A DNA stretch of 64,000 nt from Polyangium jinanense (GTDB taxonomy: Bacteria; Myxococcota; Polyangia; Polyangiales; Polyangiaceae): contig NZ_JAGTJJ010000023.1 in assembly GCF_028435365.1 (NCBI RefSeq), positions 62,001-126,000 on the forward strand, written 5' to 3'. A program made the translations under genes and the position numbers. The notes below the pieces were generated by a model that saw nothing but the letters and a program-made list of their open reading frames with translations, did no database searches and was not told the DNA's origin. Shown in pieces: positions 16,108 through 25,516 of the stretch (position 1 is the stretch's first letter; the number at the start of each line of letters is the position of its first letter).

Positions 16108-19100
16108 CTACACCCCCATGTGCGCCGCGAGATCGAGGGTTCGCCTGTGCTCGGGAACGAGCTCGACGAAGCTCCGTCGATGCGCCGGCCGCGTGAGCAG
16201 AGCCGCGCGCTCCTCGATGCGCCGTCTCGCGATGGAGAGCGCGCGCCGCGCACCCTCGGTGTCCCCCGTCGCCGCGAGCGACTCGGCGAACGCGAGGCGC
16301 ACGAGCCCCTCGCCCTCCTCGGCCGCGCCCCCACGCGCCGCGAGCGCGCTGATCGCCCTCTCCGCCATGTGCAGGGCTTCCGGCGTGCGACCCCGCAAGA
16401 CCTCGACCATCGCGAGCACGCCTTGCGCGTAGGCGTGGAGGGGCATGCCCGCGAGCGCGTCCGCGGCCGCGCGCGCCTCGGCGTCGGCGATGTCGAGCTT
16501 GCGCGCATAGAGCGCGGCGATCGCGAGGTAGATCCGCGCGCCGGCTTCGAGCCTGCGGTTCCTCTGGAGGAGGGCGTCGCGGATGCTGCGCGAGAGGAGC
16601 GTCTGGGCCTCGTCGAGCCGGCCCGTGTGCGCCAGGGAGAAGCCGAGGTTCTGCTGGGCCGCGCTCACGATCTGCGAGAGCCCTTGCGCCTCGCCCGCTT
16701 CGAGCGCGGCGCGCGCGGCGAACTCGGCCTCGACGTAGGCGCCGATCGCGTTGAGCAGCGCGGCCTGGTTGCTTCGGTGGAGCGCGACGCTGCGCAGGTC
16801 GCCGATCTCCGTGAAGGCCTGGATGACCTGCTCCACCGCGGCGACCGCCCCGGCCGCGTCCCCCATCGTGTGCGCCCGCAGCGTGTCGGCCTCATGCAGG
16901 CGCGCGCGTGTGGACGGCTCGCGCCGCGCCTCCTCGTGCCCCGCGGCGATCTCGTGCAGGGACTCCGCGAGCTCGTGCCTCCCGAGCACGTACAACGCGG
17001 CCGCGACGCGCGCGCAGGCGGCGATCTGCGTCGGTCTCGGCGAGGTCCGCGGCGCGGAGACGACCTCGGAGAGCGCCGCCGCCACGGGCTCGAGCGTGCC
17101 CGGATCGCCGAGCGTCGTCGCGCACGAGGTGACCTCACTCGCGGCCGCACACCACGCGTCGGTGCCGCGCGGCAGGACCGTGAGCGCGTGCTCCGCTTTC
17201 CGCATCGCCTCGACGTTCTCGCCGCGCCATCGATGCGCCTCGGCCTGGATCACGAGCAGGCGACCGAGATCGTCGCCGAGCGCGCCGCAGTTGATCCCGC
17301 GCTCGGCAGAGGAGAGGGCCTTGCCGAGATCTCCGCCGAGGAGCGCTTGTTCGGCCGCGCGTGAGAAGTGCGTGATCGCTTTGTCGAGCTGGCCCGCGCG
17401 GAAGAGGTGCTCGGCGAGGCGCATCGGATCGGGCTCTCCGGCCGCCGTGAGCCGGCGCGCCGCGAGCTTGTGTCCGAGCACGCGGTCCTCGTCGGTGAGC
17501 ATCGCGTACGCCGCCTCGCGCACGTAGGCGTGCCGGAACGAGTACATCTCCACGACGTTCTCGTGCCGCGTGAGGCTCACCTCGCGGAGCTCCAAGAGCT
17601 CGCGCGCGCAGAGCTCGCCGAGCAGCTCGGCCACGTCGCGCGTCTCCTCGCCGAGCAGCGCCGCCACGTCGCCCTCCGTGAACACGTCGCCGTAGACGCT
17701 CGCCGCGCGCAGGGCCCGCCGCGCGCGCGGATCGAGCTCTTCGAGCGTGCCTTGCACCATGGCGATCACGCTCTCCGGCAGCGCCTGATCGCGGCCGCGC
17801 GCGGCCGCGCGCACGAGCTCCTCCAGGAAAAACGCGTTCCCGCCCGCGCGCTCCACGATCTGCGTGATCACCGTGCTCTTCGCCCGTGGCCCGAGCGCCG
17901 CGCGCGCGAGCCTCTGGCTGTCGCCGTCCGCGAGCGGCGCGAGCGAGATCGTGAGCGGCCCGCGCGCGGTCCAGAGATCCGGGAACGTCCGCGCGAGCTC
18001 GGGCCGGCCGAGCGCGAGCACCACGAGCGGCAAGCGCTGCGCGAGCGCTGCGTCGACGAGGTTCAAGCTCGGAAGGTCCCCGAAATGCAGGTCTTCGAGC
18101 ACGAGCAGCAGCGTGCTGGCGCGGCACTCGGCGACCACGAGCTCCTCGAACGATCGGCGGATCCGGTCGCCCAAGAGCGTCGCGTTGCGCCGCGCCGCGA
18201 CGAGCCCCGGGCGGCCCTCGCCCTCGAAGGGCAAACCCGCGGCCTCGCCCAGAAACTCCGCCACGGACGCGGCGCGGATCGGATCGAGGTAGCGGCCGAT
18301 GCGCGCCCGCAGCTTGCGCCGCGCGACCTCGAGCGGCTCGCCGGCCATCACGTTCGCCGCCCGCCGCAGCGTCCGCGCGAGGAGGCCAAAGGACGAGCCC
18401 GCCGCGATCGGATCCCCCTGGCCGATCCAGATCTCCACCGGCCGACCTCGCTCGCCGAGCCAGCGCAGGAGCTCGTACCGGAGGCGTGATTTGCCGATCC
18501 CGGCCTCGCCCGTGACGATCATCGCCCGCGGCACCCGCTCTCGCTCGGCCTCCTCGAAGATGCGCTGGATCGCGGAAAACTCCATCTCGCGGCCGACGCA
18601 CGGCATGGGCTTGCCGAGCAGTGTCCGCGCGGGCTCGCCGACGTCGCGCTCGCCGAGCAGGAAGAGGCCTTGCTCGTCGCCGCTCACGTCGAAGCGCGCG
18701 CCGAGCAGGCCCGCCGTCACGTCGTCCACCGCGATCGCGTCGCGCGGCGCGCGCGAGAGCATGGGCAGGAAGGGCTCGATCGTCGAAGCCGCCGGCGCCT
18801 CGCCCGCGCTCTCCGCCGCGACGATCGCCGCGCGTTCACCGTCGACCCGATCGGCGAACGCGAGCGCGCATTTCGCGGCCCGCGAGGCCTCGTCCGTCGC
18901 GGCGCCCGAGCCGTGGAACGTCACGAGCTGGTGCCCGTCGAGCAGCTCGTCGACCGCGCCGCCGAACCCCGCGGCGACCTCCACGAGCGAGGTTTTTCCC
19001 GCGGAACCCGCGCCCGGCCCCTCTGGCAGACGCACGATGAGCACGCAGCGAACGCGCCTCTCGTGTGCCCCGAGCGCGCCGCCCGGCAGCGACGTGGCGG

Positions 19101-19980
19101 AGGTCGTGGTCTCGTCGAGGTCCGCTTCGAGCGCCCGCTCGATCTCCAGCGCGAGCGCGCCCGCGTTCGCCGGCCGCTCGGCGGGCGCGCGCGCGAGCAT
19201 CCGCGCGAGCAGCGCTTCGAGCCACGGCGGCGCGTCGGGCCGCATCGTGCGTAGCCTCGGCGCGTCCTCGACGACCACACGCACGAGGTACGCGAGCGCG
19301 TCGCCGCCCTCGAAGAGCCGCTTGCCCGTGAGCGCGTGGAGCATCAAGCAGCCGAGGGCGAACACGTCGGCGCGCGCGTCGAGGTTTTGCGCGCCGCGCG
19401 CCTGCTCCGGCGCCATGTACCCCATCGACCCGAGCAAGACGCCCTTCTGCGTCAGCTCCTTGGCAGCCCCGCCGAGCCGCGCGATGCCGAAATCGATGAT
19501 CTTCGGCCGCTCCAGATCGCCCTCGAGCAGGATCACGTTCCCGGGCTTCAGATCCCGATGCACGATCCCGCGCTCGTGCGCGACCGCGAGCGCCTCTGCG
19601 AGATGACGCAAAAGCCGCACGGCGCCGTCGATCGGCAGGGTTTGTCTTTGGATGCGCCGGTCGAGGCTCTGCCCCGAGGCCCACTCCATCGCGATGTAGG
19701 GGAAGCTCTCCTCGCGGCCGTGCGCGACGTACCGCACGATCCCGGGATGCTGGAGGGCGGCCATGATCTCCGCCTCGCGCTCGAAGCGCTCGATGTTCGC
19801 CGCTTCTTCTTCGAGCAGGACCTTGAGGGCGACGACCTCGCCCGTCGTGTGGTCGGTCGCGCGAAACACGCGGGCCATGCCGCCTTGGCCGACGACGCCT
19901 TCGACGACGAACCGTCCGTCGACAACCTGGCCCGGAAGCATGGGGCGCCAAGTATCCGCGCAAAGTTCGGCGCGGTCCAT
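16108..19980 (-). CDS. Ser/Thr protein kinase fused to cyclase-like domain, AAA ATPase and TPR region
   Basis: This 1290-residue protein has four parts. Residues 20-285 are a Hanks-type kinase with glycine loop VGQGGMARVF, lysine in VALKVLL, catalytic HRDLKPGN, DFGIAR and the activation-segment end GYMAPEQ, so it should be active. Residues 300-450 resemble a degenerate class III nucleotide-cyclase domain (DGHQLVTFHGSGAATDEASR) without metal-binding aspartates. Residues 465-800 are a STAND/AAA-type ATPase starting CVGREMEF, with Walker A TGEAGIGKSR and Walker B-like TLLLVLEDLHFGD. From 800 to the end are TPR-like helices. This arrangement is typical of myxobacterial signalling proteins. ATG 19980 is chosen; GTG 19986 and ATG 19941 are alternatives. 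Neighbours do not reveal a substrate. Confidence 0.92.
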   Translation of the reverse strand: MDRAELCADTWRPMLPGQVVDGRFVVEGVVGQGGMARVFRATDHTTGEVVALKVLLEEEAANIERFEREAEIMAALQHPGIVRYVAHGREESFPYIAMEWASGQSLDRRIQRQTLPIDGAVRLLRHLAEALAVAHERGIVHRDLKPGNVILLEGDLERPKIIDFGIARLGGAAKELTQKGVLLGSMGYMAPEQARGAQNLDARADVFALGCLMLHALTGKRLFEGGDALAYLVRVVVEDAPRLRTMRPDAPPWLEALLARMLARAPAERPANAGALALEIERALEADLDETTTSATSLPGGALGAHERRVRCVLIVRLPEGPGAGSAGKTSLVEVAAGFGGAVDELLDGHQLVTFHGSGAATDEASRAAKCALAFADRVDGERAAIVAAESAGEAPAASTIEPFLPMLSRAPRDAIAVDDVTAGLLGARFDVSGDEQGLFLLGERDVGEPARTLLGKPMPCVGREMEFSAIQRIFEEAERERVPRAMIVTGEAGIGKSRLRYELLRWLGERGRPVEIWIGQGDPIAAGSSFGLLARTLRRAANVMAGEPLEVARRKLRARIGRYLDPIRAASVAEFLGEAAGLPFEGEGRPGLVAARRNATLLGDRIRRSFEELVVAECRASTLLLVLEDLHFGDLPSLNLVDAALAQRLPLVVLALGRPELARTFPDLWTARGPLTISLAPLADGDSQRLARAALGPRAKSTVITQIVERAGGNAFFLEELVRAAARGRDQALPESVIAMVQGTLEELDPRARRALRAASVYGDVFTEGDVAALLGEETRDVAELLGELCARELLELREVSLTRHENVVEMYSFRHAYVREAAYAMLTDEDRVLGHKLAARRLTAAGEPDPMRLAEHLFRAGQLDKAITHFSRAAEQALLGGDLGKALSSAERGINCGALGDDLGRLLVIQAEAHRWRGENVEAMRKAEHALTVLPRGTDAWCAAASEVTSCATTLGDPGTLEPVAAALSEVVSAPRTSPRPTQIAACARVAAALYVLGRHELAESLHEIAAGHEEARREPSTRARLHEADTLRAHTMGDAAGAVAAVEQVIQAFTEIGDLRSVALHRSNQAALLNAIGAYVEAEFAARAALEAGEAQGLSQIVSAAQQNLGFSLAHTGRLDEAQTLLSRSIRDALLQRNRRLEAGARIYLAIAALYARKLDIADAEARAAADALAGMPLHAYAQGVLAMVEVLRGRTPEALHMAERAISALAARGGAAEEGEGLVRLAFAESLAATGDTEGARRALSIARRRIEERAALLTRPAHRRSFVELVPEHRRTLDLAAHMGV

Positions 19981-20104
19981 CCCCACGAAAGGGACGGGTA
20001 TTCGTAGCGCGCGTCGAATTCTTGCTGGGAGCGTCCGGGACGCCCCCCGGCCCCGCGTGTCGCGAGGTCCGGGAGGGCAGGCGGGGAGGGTACGTCCTGT
20101 AAAA

Positions 20105-21616
20105 CTACGGGTTGGCCGGCGGCGCGACGTGGATGCCGCAACGGTAGAACGTGCTCGCGACCTCGGCGTCCTGCGAGGCCGCCTCGACCTTGATCTTCAG
20201 GCTGGTGACGCCGGCCGGGATGTTCACGTCCTGGAGGAAGAGGTCCTTCGTCTCGCTCTCCGTGCCGATGCCGCCGGTGATCGGCATGTCGTTCGCGCCG
20301 AGCACCGAGACCTTGAGCCCACGCAGGCCCGAGCCCGAGCGCTGGCCGCCGCAGGCGACGCTGATCGTGGCCGAGCCGTCGGGCACGTCGACGGAGTAGT
20401 AATCGATGTCCGTCGGGGCCGCGTCGAGGTCGCCGTCGACGAAGTAGCTCGTCGTCGTGCCGTTCGGCGTGGCCTTCAGCGCCTCGGGCGTGTCGACGGC
20501 GTCGTTCGGCCCAGCCTCGAGCGCGTTCGAGCCCGTGCCGCCGTGGTTCACGAAGTAGAAATCGTTCTCCCCGGCCGTCGAACCAGCCTTGCGCGTCATG
20601 AAGAACAGGTAATCGGTCCCGAGCTCGCAAGGCACGGCGATCTGCGCGGGCGTCGCGGCCGCCGTCACGTCGACCTGCGCGAGCTTCTTCGTGGGATCCG
20701 CGGCCGTCGTCACGTACGCGATCACGCCCGACGTGGCCGTCGAGCCGCCGCCCGCGGTGCCGCCCGGATAGAAGTCGAAGTTGCAGACGGGGCGATCGCC
20801 CATGACCGTCACGGCGTCCGCCGGGACGTTGAAACTCCAGATGTCGACGTCCGCCGCGCTGCCGTAGCCGCCCCACTGGAGCGAGAGGTAATAGTTCCCG
20901 CTCTGCGGGTTCTTCGAATACTCGACGGCCGTGGCCTGTTCGGCCGCGTCGTTCGGCTCCGTCTCGGCCGCGATGCTCTCGAGCGACGCGTCGAGGATGC
21001 CCGCGCCGACCGCGTAGTCGTACGTGGTGATGTCGGCCGAGGGCGCGCAACCCGGCGCCCCGCCGACCCACACGTTGCATTCGGTGACCCGCATGCAGTA
21101 CTCGTCGTCGTCCGACGCCGGAAGGATCGTGTAAAGCGCGCTGTCGTTGCTCGAACGCGGGAACGGATCGTCGTTCTCCGCGATCTGCACCCATTGCGCG
21201 CCCTGCTTCTTGTAAAGCGTGAGGACGAGATCCGGGTACGTGTTGTCGAATTCGTCCTGCGGGGGCTTCGCATCCGTCGAGAGGAGAATGGCTTGGCCCT
21301 TCGCGCCCTTGAATTTGTAGAAATCCTCGTCCGTATCGATCGGATCGAGCGTGTCCTGCAAACCGGGATCGTCGAGGAACAGCTCCGCCGCGGTATCGCA
21401 ACTGATGTTCGAATCGGCGGGGGTCGAGCCGCCCGAGCCCGATTGCGCGACGCTCGACGAGCTCGAGCTCGACTGCGAAGCGCCGCCGGCGCCGCCCGAC
21501 CCGCCTTCGCCGCCGGCGCCGGTGGGGTCCGACCCGCCACCACCGCAACCAACGCCGGCCGCGAGGACGGAAAGCCCGGAAGAAATGACGAGCCCAAGCA
21601 AAACGTTCCTGCGCAT
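20105..21616 (-). CDS. Large secreted lipoprotein with Gly/Ser linker and repeated beta domains
   Basis: This 503-residue protein begins MRRNVLLGLVISSGLSVLAA with lipobox VGC, followed by a linker of Gly, Ala, Ser and Thr (GAGGEGGSGGAGG, then a run of serines). The mature protein contains at least three beta-rich modules, each starting with a DxDxDxY-type line (DTDEDFYKFKG, AADVDIWSFNV, APTDIDYYSVDV). That resembles bacterial pre-peptidase C-terminal (PPC) domains, which often sit on secreted enzymes; no enzyme is attached here. Paired cysteines (DEYCMRVTEC) suggest disulfides. ATG 21616 has GGAGG eight bases upstream. It probably sits on the cell surface; ligand unknown. Confidence 0.78.
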   Translation of the reverse strand: MRRNVLLGLVISSGLSVLAAGVGCGGGGSDPTGAGGEGGSGGAGGASQSSSSSSSVAQSGSGGSTPADSNISCDTAAELFLDDPGLQDTLDPIDTDEDFYKFKGAKGQAILLSTDAKPPQDEFDNTYPDLVLTLYKKQGAQWVQIAENDDPFPRSSNDSALYTILPASDDDEYCMRVTECNVWVGGAPGCAPSADITTYDYAVGAGILDASLESIAAETEPNDAAEQATAVEYSKNPQSGNYYLSLQWGGYGSAADVDIWSFNVPADAVTVMGDRPVCNFDFYPGGTAGGGSTATSGVIAYVTTAADPTKKLAQVDVTAAATPAQIAVPCELGTDYLFFMTRKAGSTAGENDFYFVNHGGTGSNALEAGPNDAVDTPEALKATPNGTTTSYFVDGDLDAAPTDIDYYSVDVPDGSATISVACGGQRSGSGLRGLKVSVLGANDMPITGGIGTESETKDLFLQDVNIPAGVTSLKIKVEAASQDAEVASTFYRCGIHVAPPANP

Positions 21617-21794
21617 GAGACCTCCACGAGAGGTCCTGGGCGCGAGGGCTTGTCGCCGCGCTGCGCCGAGGACCGAAGAAGAACGATTCTTACTGCCCTC
21701 GGCCGGGCGCATCAAGGACGAAAAACCGCTTTCCACACGTGCGGTTCCGCTCGGAGTTCGATTTTCTGGGGAGTGGGATGCGACCGATACTTTC

Positions 21795-22682
21795 TTAACG
21801 CTCGACGGGCATTCCCATCACCCGGCGTACCTCGTCGAACGCGGCCGTGAAGCGTCCGTCCTTCCCACGTAACACGAGCGGCGGCTCGATTTCCGGGGCG
21901 CGAGCCGCGGCAGGGCGGCGCATTACATATATCGAAAAAAGTGGGTCCTTCCCCTCGCGCGGGACGATGTCGCGGTAGCGCTCGAGCACGAGTCCGGCGC
22001 CCGCGGCCGCGGCCTCGACACGCGGGCGCTGGCGTGAGGCGGCGCAGCCCACGAACGGCGCGTCCTCGGCGAGCAGGCGCGCCGCGGCGAGCGCGTAATC
22101 CTCCACGCCGCCACGCCATTCGAAGCGGCACGGGCCGCATTGCACTTTGCTCGACTCGATCCCCGTCCCCTTCGGCAGATACGGCGGCGTGCCCGTCACG
22201 AGCTCCGCGCCTTCGAGGCCCTCGGTCGTCGACGCCTCACGCAAGTCGCCGAAACGCACGGCGCACCGATCGTCGACGCCGTTCCAGGCGAGCGAGCGGC
22301 GCGCGAGGCCAAAGCTCACGTCCTGCGCCTCGACGCCCGTCACGCGCGCCTCCGGGAAGGCCCACGCGACGAAAAGGAGGACCGTGCCGATGCCGCAGCC
22401 GAGGTCGACGGCGCGGCGCGGGGGCGCGTGGCGCAACTGCTCGATTGCGTACCAGGCCGTGACGAGGTCGTCGGCCGACCAGCGGTGGCCGTCGACGCGC
22501 TGGAGAATGCGGAAATCACCGGCCAGGTAGCAGAGGTCCTCGCCGGGGCCGGGCCAGACGTCCTCGCGATCGGGCGTCCGCGGCTGCGGGCCCGGAGCGA
22601 CCCAGCCGGCGGGGCGGCGCGCGGGGCGCACGATCCCCGAGGCCTTCGGGGCGAGCTGGTCCGAGTCGGATGCAGGCAGCAT
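21795..22682 (-). CDS. TrmN6/YfiC-like SAM-dependent methyltransferase
   Basis: This 295-residue protein is a class I methyltransferase. The SAM-binding motif is AVDLGCGIGTVLLFVAW near residue 85, the acidic end of strand 2 is VTGVEAQ, and motif IV is LVTGTPPYLP. The last corresponds to the N-P-P-Y motif of N6-adenine methyltransferases such as TrmN6/YfiC and HemK-type enzymes, but the Asn is replaced by Thr (TPPY), which would be unusual for adenine-N6 activity. The N-terminal LCYLAGDFRILQRVDGHRWS resembles the substrate-entry region of TrmN6-like enzymes. ATG 22682 has AAGGG upstream; GTG 22700 is possible. Likely target: a tRNA or another planar nitrogen base; inferred only. Confidence 0.78.
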   Translation of the reverse strand: MLPASDSDQLAPKASGIVRPARRPAGWVAPGPQPRTPDREDVWPGPGEDLCYLAGDFRILQRVDGHRWSADDLVTAWYAIEQLRHAPPRRAVDLGCGIGTVLLFVAWAFPEARVTGVEAQDVSFGLARRSLAWNGVDDRCAVRFGDLREASTTEGLEGAELVTGTPPYLPKGTGIESSKVQCGPCRFEWRGGVEDYALAAARLLAEDAPFVGCAASRQRPRVEAAAAGAGLVLERYRDIVPREGKDPLFSIYVMRRPAAARAPEIEPPLVLRGKDGRFTAAFDEVRRVMGMPVER

Positions 22683-22827
22683 GGGGCCCTTGTCTACCAC
22701 GAGGGCGCGGGGCGGCGCTATTCCAACGTCGCAGAAATGATCGGCCGGAGACGGACTCGATTGGGGTCGTCGATGCTACGGAGGGTCTCGGAGCGCGGGG
22801 CGAGTGGTGATACTCTCCCGCCTCGCC

Positions 22828-22908
22828 ATGAAAACCTCTTCGATTCTTTCGGCGAGCCTTGCCCAGCACGTCGCGAAGCACATGTTCATGGCCGTCGTGA
22901 ACGAGTGA
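22828..22908 (+). CDS. Possible 26-residue leader peptide upstream of the DUF4336 pair
   Basis: A short frame, MKTSSILSASLAQHVAKHMF followed by six further residues, ends 18 bases before the first DUF4336 gene. There is no strong ribosome-binding site, and composition is not decisive at this length. It could be a leader peptide or chance. I record it because it fills the gap between the methyltransferase and the DUF4336 pair, where nothing else is visible. Confidence 0.2.
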   Translation: MKTSSILSASLAQHVAKHMFMAVVNE

Positions 22909-22926
22909 TCCAAAAGGAAAACCACC

Positions 22927-23613
22927 ATGGCCGAGCTCGTTTCCCTCGCCGAAGATCTCTGGGCCGCGGAGCACCCCGTGAAGATGCCCGGCGGCGTCCG
23001 GATGGACACGCGGATGACCGTGGTGCGCCTGCCCGGGGAAAAGCTCTGGGTGCATTCACCCATTCCGATCGACGACACGCTCGCCGCCGAGCTCACGAAG
23101 CTCGGAAAGATCTCCTACCTCGTCGCGCCGAACCTGTATCACAACCTCTTCCTCGGCCGGGCTTCGGAGCGTTTCCCCGAGGCGCGGGTCTTCGCGCCGC
23201 CAGGGCTCGAGAAGAAAATTCCTTCGCTCCGCATCGACGAGGTGCTTTCCGCGGATACGCCCGCCACGTGGGCCGACGTCTTCACGCAGCGCCTCGTCGA
23301 GGGCGCGCCGCAGATGCAGGAGGTTGCGTTCCTTCACCGCCCGAGCAAGACGCTCGTCGTCTCGGATCTCCTGTTCAACATCGAGCGGCCCGAAGGACTC
23401 GCGACGAAGGTCGTGCTCACGATGATGGGCACGCGCGGCAAGCTCGCGCGGAGCCGGATGTGGAATTTCATCACGAAGGACAAGGCCGCGTGGAGGGCGT
23501 CGGTGCGCGAAGTGGTCGCGCTCGATTTCGATCGGCTGATCATGGCGCACGGCGAGGTCGTCGCCTCGGGCGCGAAGGCCCGCGTGAACGAGGCCCTCGG
23601 CCCGTACGTTTGA
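22927..23613 (+). CDS. DUF4336 family protein, metallo-beta-lactamase-like (copy 1)
   Basis: This 228-residue cytoplasmic protein shows the pattern of the DUF4336 family, distant relatives of metallo-beta-lactamase-fold hydrolases: MTVVRLPGEKLWVHSPIPID, then ISYLVAPNLYHNLFLG, a FPEARVFAPPGL segment, EVAFLHRPSKTLVVSDLLFN and ALDFDRLIMAHGE near the end. The full H-x-H-x-DH zinc motif of classic enzymes is not present; single histidines (YHN, AHG) are. Enzymatic activity is unproven for this family. AAAGGA lies nine bases upstream of the start. It is followed 19 bases later by a closely similar copy, so the two are presumably co-transcribed. Confidence 0.83.
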   Translation: MAELVSLAEDLWAAEHPVKMPGGVRMDTRMTVVRLPGEKLWVHSPIPIDDTLAAELTKLGKISYLVAPNLYHNLFLGRASERFPEARVFAPPGLEKKIPSLRIDEVLSADTPATWADVFTQRLVEGAPQMQEVAFLHRPSKTLVVSDLLFNIERPEGLATKVVLTMMGTRGKLARSRMWNFITKDKAAWRASVREVVALDFDRLIMAHGEVVASGAKARVNEALGPYV

Positions 23614-23632
23614 GCCCCAAGGAGACCATCGC

Positions 23633-24319
23633 ATGACCGAGCTCGTATCCCTCGCCGAAGATCTCTGGGCCGCGGAGCACCCTCTGCGGTTCGCCGGCTT
23701 TGTCCGGATGAACGCGCGGATGACCGTGGCGCGCCTCCCGGGTGATGAGCTCTGGGTGCATTCGCCCATTCCGATCGACGATACGCTCGCCGCCGCGCTC
23801 GCGAAGCTCGGGCGCGTCGCGTACCTCGTCGCGCCGAACCGGTTTCACAACCTGTTCATCGGCGCCGCGTCGGCGCGTTTCCCGGAGGCGCGTGTCTTCA
23901 GCGCGCCGCGGGTCCAGGAGAAAATCCCCTCGGTCCGCATCGACGAGGTGTTATCCGAAAAGCCGCCCGCCGCGTGGGGCGGCGCCATCGATTTGCGGCA
24001 CGTCGAGGGTGTCCCGATGGTGTCGGAGGTGGTGTTCCTGCACCACGCGAGCCGGACGCTCATCGTCTCCGACATCCTGTTCAACATCGAGAAGCCCGAG
24101 GGCCTCGTATCGAAGCTCGTCTACACGGCGCTCGGCACGAACCGAAAGCTCGCGATGGGCCGGGAGTGGCCGCTGATCGCGAAGGACCGCGCGGCGCTGC
24201 GCGCGTCGCTGCGCGGGGTGGCCGCGCTCGATTTCGATCGGCTGATCATGGCGCACGGCGAGGTCGTCGCCTCGGGCGCGAAAGACCGCGTGCAAGCGGC
24301 GTTATCGCCCTACGTCTGA
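23633..24319 (+). CDS. DUF4336 family protein, metallo-beta-lactamase-like (copy 2)
   Basis: This 228-residue protein has exactly the same length as copy 1 and is colinear with it; for instance LVSLAEDLWAAEHP, LWVHSPIPIDDTLAA and LDFDRLIMAHGEVVASGAK occur in both. Differences cluster in the middle (EKPPAAWGGAIDLRHVEG versus the copy 1 sequence) and around the substrate-side segment. AAGGAG precedes ATG 23633. The pair is a recent tandem gene duplication with retained frames, suggesting both are functional, perhaps with different substrates or as a heterodimer. Molecular function is unknown, as for copy 1. Confidence 0.83.
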   Translation: MTELVSLAEDLWAAEHPLRFAGFVRMNARMTVARLPGDELWVHSPIPIDDTLAAALAKLGRVAYLVAPNRFHNLFIGAASARFPEARVFSAPRVQEKIPSVRIDEVLSEKPPAAWGGAIDLRHVEGVPMVSEVVFLHHASRTLIVSDILFNIEKPEGLVSKLVYTALGTNRKLAMGREWPLIAKDRAALRASLRGVAALDFDRLIMAHGEVVASGAKDRVQAALSPYV

Positions 24320-24322
24320 GCC

Positions 24323-25420
24323 TCAGCGCGTCTCGCCGATCGTGCCGACCTGGAAGGGCCGTTTGCCCTTGGGCCAGCGGAGCTTCAGGAATTTCTCGCC
24401 GCCCTCGAACGTGATCTTCGCGCGGAGATCCGTGCCCTCGACGTAAGGCACGAGCAGCTTGCTCACGCCTTCCTCGGTGCTCGCTTTCGTCTGGGTTTGT
24501 CTGCGTCCCTTTTCGATGTCGAGGCCGGTGATCTTCACCTTGCCCTCGCAACGCATCCAGAACCAGCTCTCCAGGACCTTCGTCTTGCACCCGACCGCGC
24601 CCGAGCCCGTCACGAGCACCTCTTTTTCGGCAGCGAACGCCTCGTCCGCGGGCGCGGCGGAGATTCCCTCGACGTCGGGCAGGATCTTCGCGTCCTCCTC
24701 GGCCTGCGCCTTCGCGGCGGCCTCGGCTTTCGCGGCGGCTTCCGCCTTCGCGGCGGCGGCCATTTCCTCGCAGCGCGAGGTGTCGCGCGCCTCGAACGAG
24801 GGCCACGCGCCGCCATTGAAGAGCCGATCTTCGAGGCCACTCGCGCTCTCCGGCAGCTCGATGGTGAACGTCTCGTCTTTGATCCATTCGGGGTGCTCGA
24901 AAGGCCGGTACGTGAAGGCGGGCTTGGCCTTCGTCCCCGGGCGGAGCGAGATGACCACGGCGTCCGACGATTCAAGATCCGCGGCGGAAACCTCGTCGTC
25001 GGTCGCCATGCTGCCACCGCCGGGGAGCGCGCGATCGTACCGGCCGAGGTGCTTGTTGTTTTCGCGCCGGCCATTCTGCGGGCAGCCGATCATCACCCAC
25101 TCGCGGACCTCGATCATCTTGCACGCCTCGACGAGATCCCCTTCGTCGTGGCCCTCCCAGCCGAGCTTCGCGATTGGCGCCTGGCACCATTCGATGGGCG
25201 TGGGGCGCGACGAGCGGACGATGTTCTTGGGCTTTTCGGACGCGGCCGCCGCGGTCGTCTCCGGCGCGGGCGCGGGCGCGGCTTCGCTCGGGGCGGGCGC
25301 GGCGACGGGCGTGGCGCTCGCGACGGCGGGCGCGGGGGGCGCCGGGTCTTTGCTGCAAGCCGCGAGAAGCAGGAGGGCCGCGGGGCCGAGGAGGCGAGGG
25401 GAGGAGGTCGCGCGTCGCAT
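24323..25420 (-). CDS. Lipoprotein with Ala/Glu/Lys coiled region
   Basis: This 365-residue protein has a lipoprotein signal (RRATSSPRLLGPAALLLLAA, lipobox LAAC) followed by a Pro/Ala linker of about 45 residues. The mature part contains several cysteines (EWCQAP, EACKMIE, IGCPQNG, VGCKTK, MRCEGK). A central heptad-like run (MAAAAKAEAAAKAEAAAKAQ) with three near-perfect AAAKAE units should form a helix, and a basic C-terminus follows. No enzyme motif is found. Start 25420 is the methionine that gives a normal signal peptide. It converges with copy 2 of DUF4336, four bases apart. Function unknown. Confidence 0.75.
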   Translation of the reverse strand: MRRATSSPRLLGPAALLLLAACSKDPAPPAPAVASATPVAAPAPSEAAPAPAPETTAAAASEKPKNIVRSSRPTPIEWCQAPIAKLGWEGHDEGDLVEACKMIEVREWVMIGCPQNGRRENNKHLGRYDRALPGGGSMATDDEVSAADLESSDAVVISLRPGTKAKPAFTYRPFEHPEWIKDETFTIELPESASGLEDRLFNGGAWPSFEARDTSRCEEMAAAAKAEAAAKAEAAAKAQAEEDAKILPDVEGISAAPADEAFAAEKEVLVTGSGAVGCKTKVLESWFWMRCEGKVKITGLDIEKGRRQTQTKASTEEGVSKLLVPYVEGTDLRAKITFEGGEKFLKLRWPKGKRPFQVGTIGETR

Positions 25421-25516
25421 GAGGGTGGGTATTGTCGCAGAGAGTTGGCGCGCGTGTCGAGGTGCGCAGATGGATGGTTCTCGGGCGTCGTGATCGAGCG
25501 TAATCTCGTCGGGCGA

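Noticed and set aside
24497..25516. Upstream extension of the membrane-protein frame at 25517-26527
   Set aside because: It lies antisense to the lipoprotein gene at 24323-25420, is Arg-rich, and the membrane protein has a sensible start at 25517.
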